Assembly: GCA_050015355.1 (NCBI GenBank)
Contig: JBEKBO010000188.1
Span: forward strand, 1-6,186
Length of the DNA: 6,186 bases
Source: CAWBRT01 sp050015355
GTDB taxonomy: Bacteria; Acidobacteriota; Terriglobia; Terriglobales; Acidobacteriaceae
Reading direction: 5' to 3'
The notes under the pieces are model-generated. The model saw nothing but the letters and a program-made list of their open reading frames with translations, was not told the origin of the DNA and made no database searches. Within the stretch, counting starts at the first letter, position 1. Each line of letters begins with the position of its first letter. Of this stretch, positions 5,978-6,186 are shown in pieces. The position numbers and the translations under genes were made by a program.

Positions 5978-6010
5978 GTCCCCCGCGGTCTCGAAACCGC
6001 GTTCGGGGAC
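5978..6010. other. Extended hairpin in the leader/intergenic region
   Basis: GTCCCC (5978-5983) pairs with GGGGAC (6005-6010) and CGCGGT (5984-5989) pairs with ACCGCG (5996-6001), giving 12 base pairs interrupted only by a 3-nt bulge TTC (6002-6004) and capped by loop CTCGAA. Two or three more pairs are possible outside with a single-base bulge (ATG/CAT). The palindrome is strong in DNA and RNA on either strand. Function unknown; it resembles part of an anticodon arm but no tRNA is present. Confidence 0.55.
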
Positions 6011-6087
6011 CATAGGGGTTCCAGTCTACAGCCTGGTTTCCTTAAACTTCGGGCCCGCGTCGCAGGTGAGATGGGCGTTTGAACTAA

Positions 6088-6114
6088 GCCGCTAGCGCGG
6101 CGGACGCTACCGCG
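6088..6114. other. Overlapping alternative hairpins
   Basis: GCCGC (6088-6092) pairs with GCGGC (6097-6101) around loop TAGC. Alternatively CGCGG (6096-6100) pairs with CCGCG (6110-6114). The two share bases and cannot form together. This lies about 60-80 nt before the GTG start at 6171, within an otherwise gene-free 280-nt stretch (5891-6170). GC-rich sequence makes short stems common, so significance is modest. Confidence 0.4.
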
Positions 6115-6135
6115 TGGGTTGTCCCCGAGCATTGT

Positions 6136-6164
6136 CACTCGTGTAAGTTGTGGGTCACAAGGAG
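6136..6164 (+). promoter_or_regulatory. Bipartite leader motif CACTCGTG-N11-TCACAAGGAG, copy 2
   Basis: CACTCGTG (6136-6143), 11 nt, then TCACAAGGAG (6155-6164): identical blocks and spacing to 5563-5591, 573 bp away. Outside the two blocks the sequences do not match, so this is not a simple long duplication. It precedes the GTG start at 6171. Confidence 0.5.
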
Positions 6165-6178
6165 GTCACTGTGACCCA
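6151..6178 (+). promoter_or_regulatory. Hairpin/operator-like dyad enclosing the ribosome binding site and start codon
   Basis: TGGGTCAC (6151-6158) and GTGACCCA (6171-6178) are a perfect 8-bp inverted repeat. The 12-nt loop (6159-6170) contains the full AAGGAGGT Shine-Dalgarno (6159-6166), while the GTG start (6171-6173) is inside the stem. GGTCAC also occurs at 6164-6169, so GGTCAC-T-GTGACC (6164-6176) is a second, tighter dyad and the two GGTCAC copies are 11 bp apart. Either translation control by RNA folding or a DNA operator is possible. Confidence 0.5.
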
Positions 6179-6186
6179 TCTTCGGA
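6171..6186 (+). CDS. Start of a further gene (only first five codons in window)
   Basis: GTG at 6171 follows a perfect anti-Shine-Dalgarno match, AAGGAGGT (6159-6166), with a 4-nt spacer. Only M-T-H-L-R is visible before the window ends. No family can be assigned securely from five residues. From memory, an MTHLR-type N-terminus is common in tyrosine recombinases (site-specific integrases) linked to IS91-like elements, which would fit the hairpin-rich non-coding DNA just upstream, but this is a weak guess. Confidence 0.5.

Noticed and set aside
5984..6001. Anticodon-arm-like sequence resembling tRNA-Ser (GGT-CTCGAA-ACC)
   Set aside because: The loop is 6 nt rather than 7, and no acceptor stem, D-arm or proper T-arm can be drawn around it. 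GGGGTTCCAGTC (6015-6026) does not close a T-stem.
1..6186. CRISPR array, rRNA, or complete mobile element
   Set aside because: No regularly spaced repeats of array type, no rRNA signatures, and no transposase or integrase beyond a possible five-codon start at 6171.

Overview
This window is a GC-rich bacterial stretch, consistent with a soil or environmental Gram-negative (Proteobacteria or Acidobacteriota; the sequence alone does not decide). The supporting signs are a sigma-54-type enhancer-binding protein, canonical AAGGAG-type ribosome binding sites and a 12-helix carboxylate-type transporter.

Layout. (1) Positions 1-415 (+) hold the last ~137 codons of an NtrC-family sigma-54 activator. 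It converges on (2) a class I SAM-dependent methyltransferase on the minus strand (564-1382). (3) A ~715-bp stretch (1383-2099) has no convincing gene. It carries short direct repeats and, at its right end, a good sigma-70-type promoter (2026-2054). (4) From 2100 to 5890 a co-directional (+) cluster follows: an AtuA-family protein (former DUF1446), a small AtuA-like ferredoxin-fold partner translated from a 20-nt overlap, an ACS-type MFS transporter, a 79-codon remnant of a maleate isomerase/arylmalonate decarboxylase-type gene that looks internally deleted, and a muconolactone-isomerase-like small protein. (5) Positions 5891-6170 are non-coding and rich in hairpins. They lead to a GTG start with a perfect AAGGAGGT ribosome binding site; that gene runs off the right edge.

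How the genes may work together. The + cluster looks catabolic: a carboxylate-type importer plus AtuA-family proteins (named from acyclic terpene utilisation, biochemical activity not established), a racemase/isomerase-fold enzyme that has decayed, and a small ferredoxin-fold isomerase-like protein. The substrate cannot be read from sequence. An internal weak terminator (about 5516-5539) and a separate leader suggest the last gene is at least partly uncoupled from the rest.

I see no complete novel system. The most unusual signals are regulatory. A bipartite motif, CACTCGTG-N11-TCACAAGGAG, occurs with identical spacing before both of the last two gene starts. A hairpin/operator-like dyad holds the Shine-Dalgarno of the last gene in its loop and its GTG start in its stem. 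The spacer before the muconolactone-isomerase-like gene has mutually exclusive pairings.
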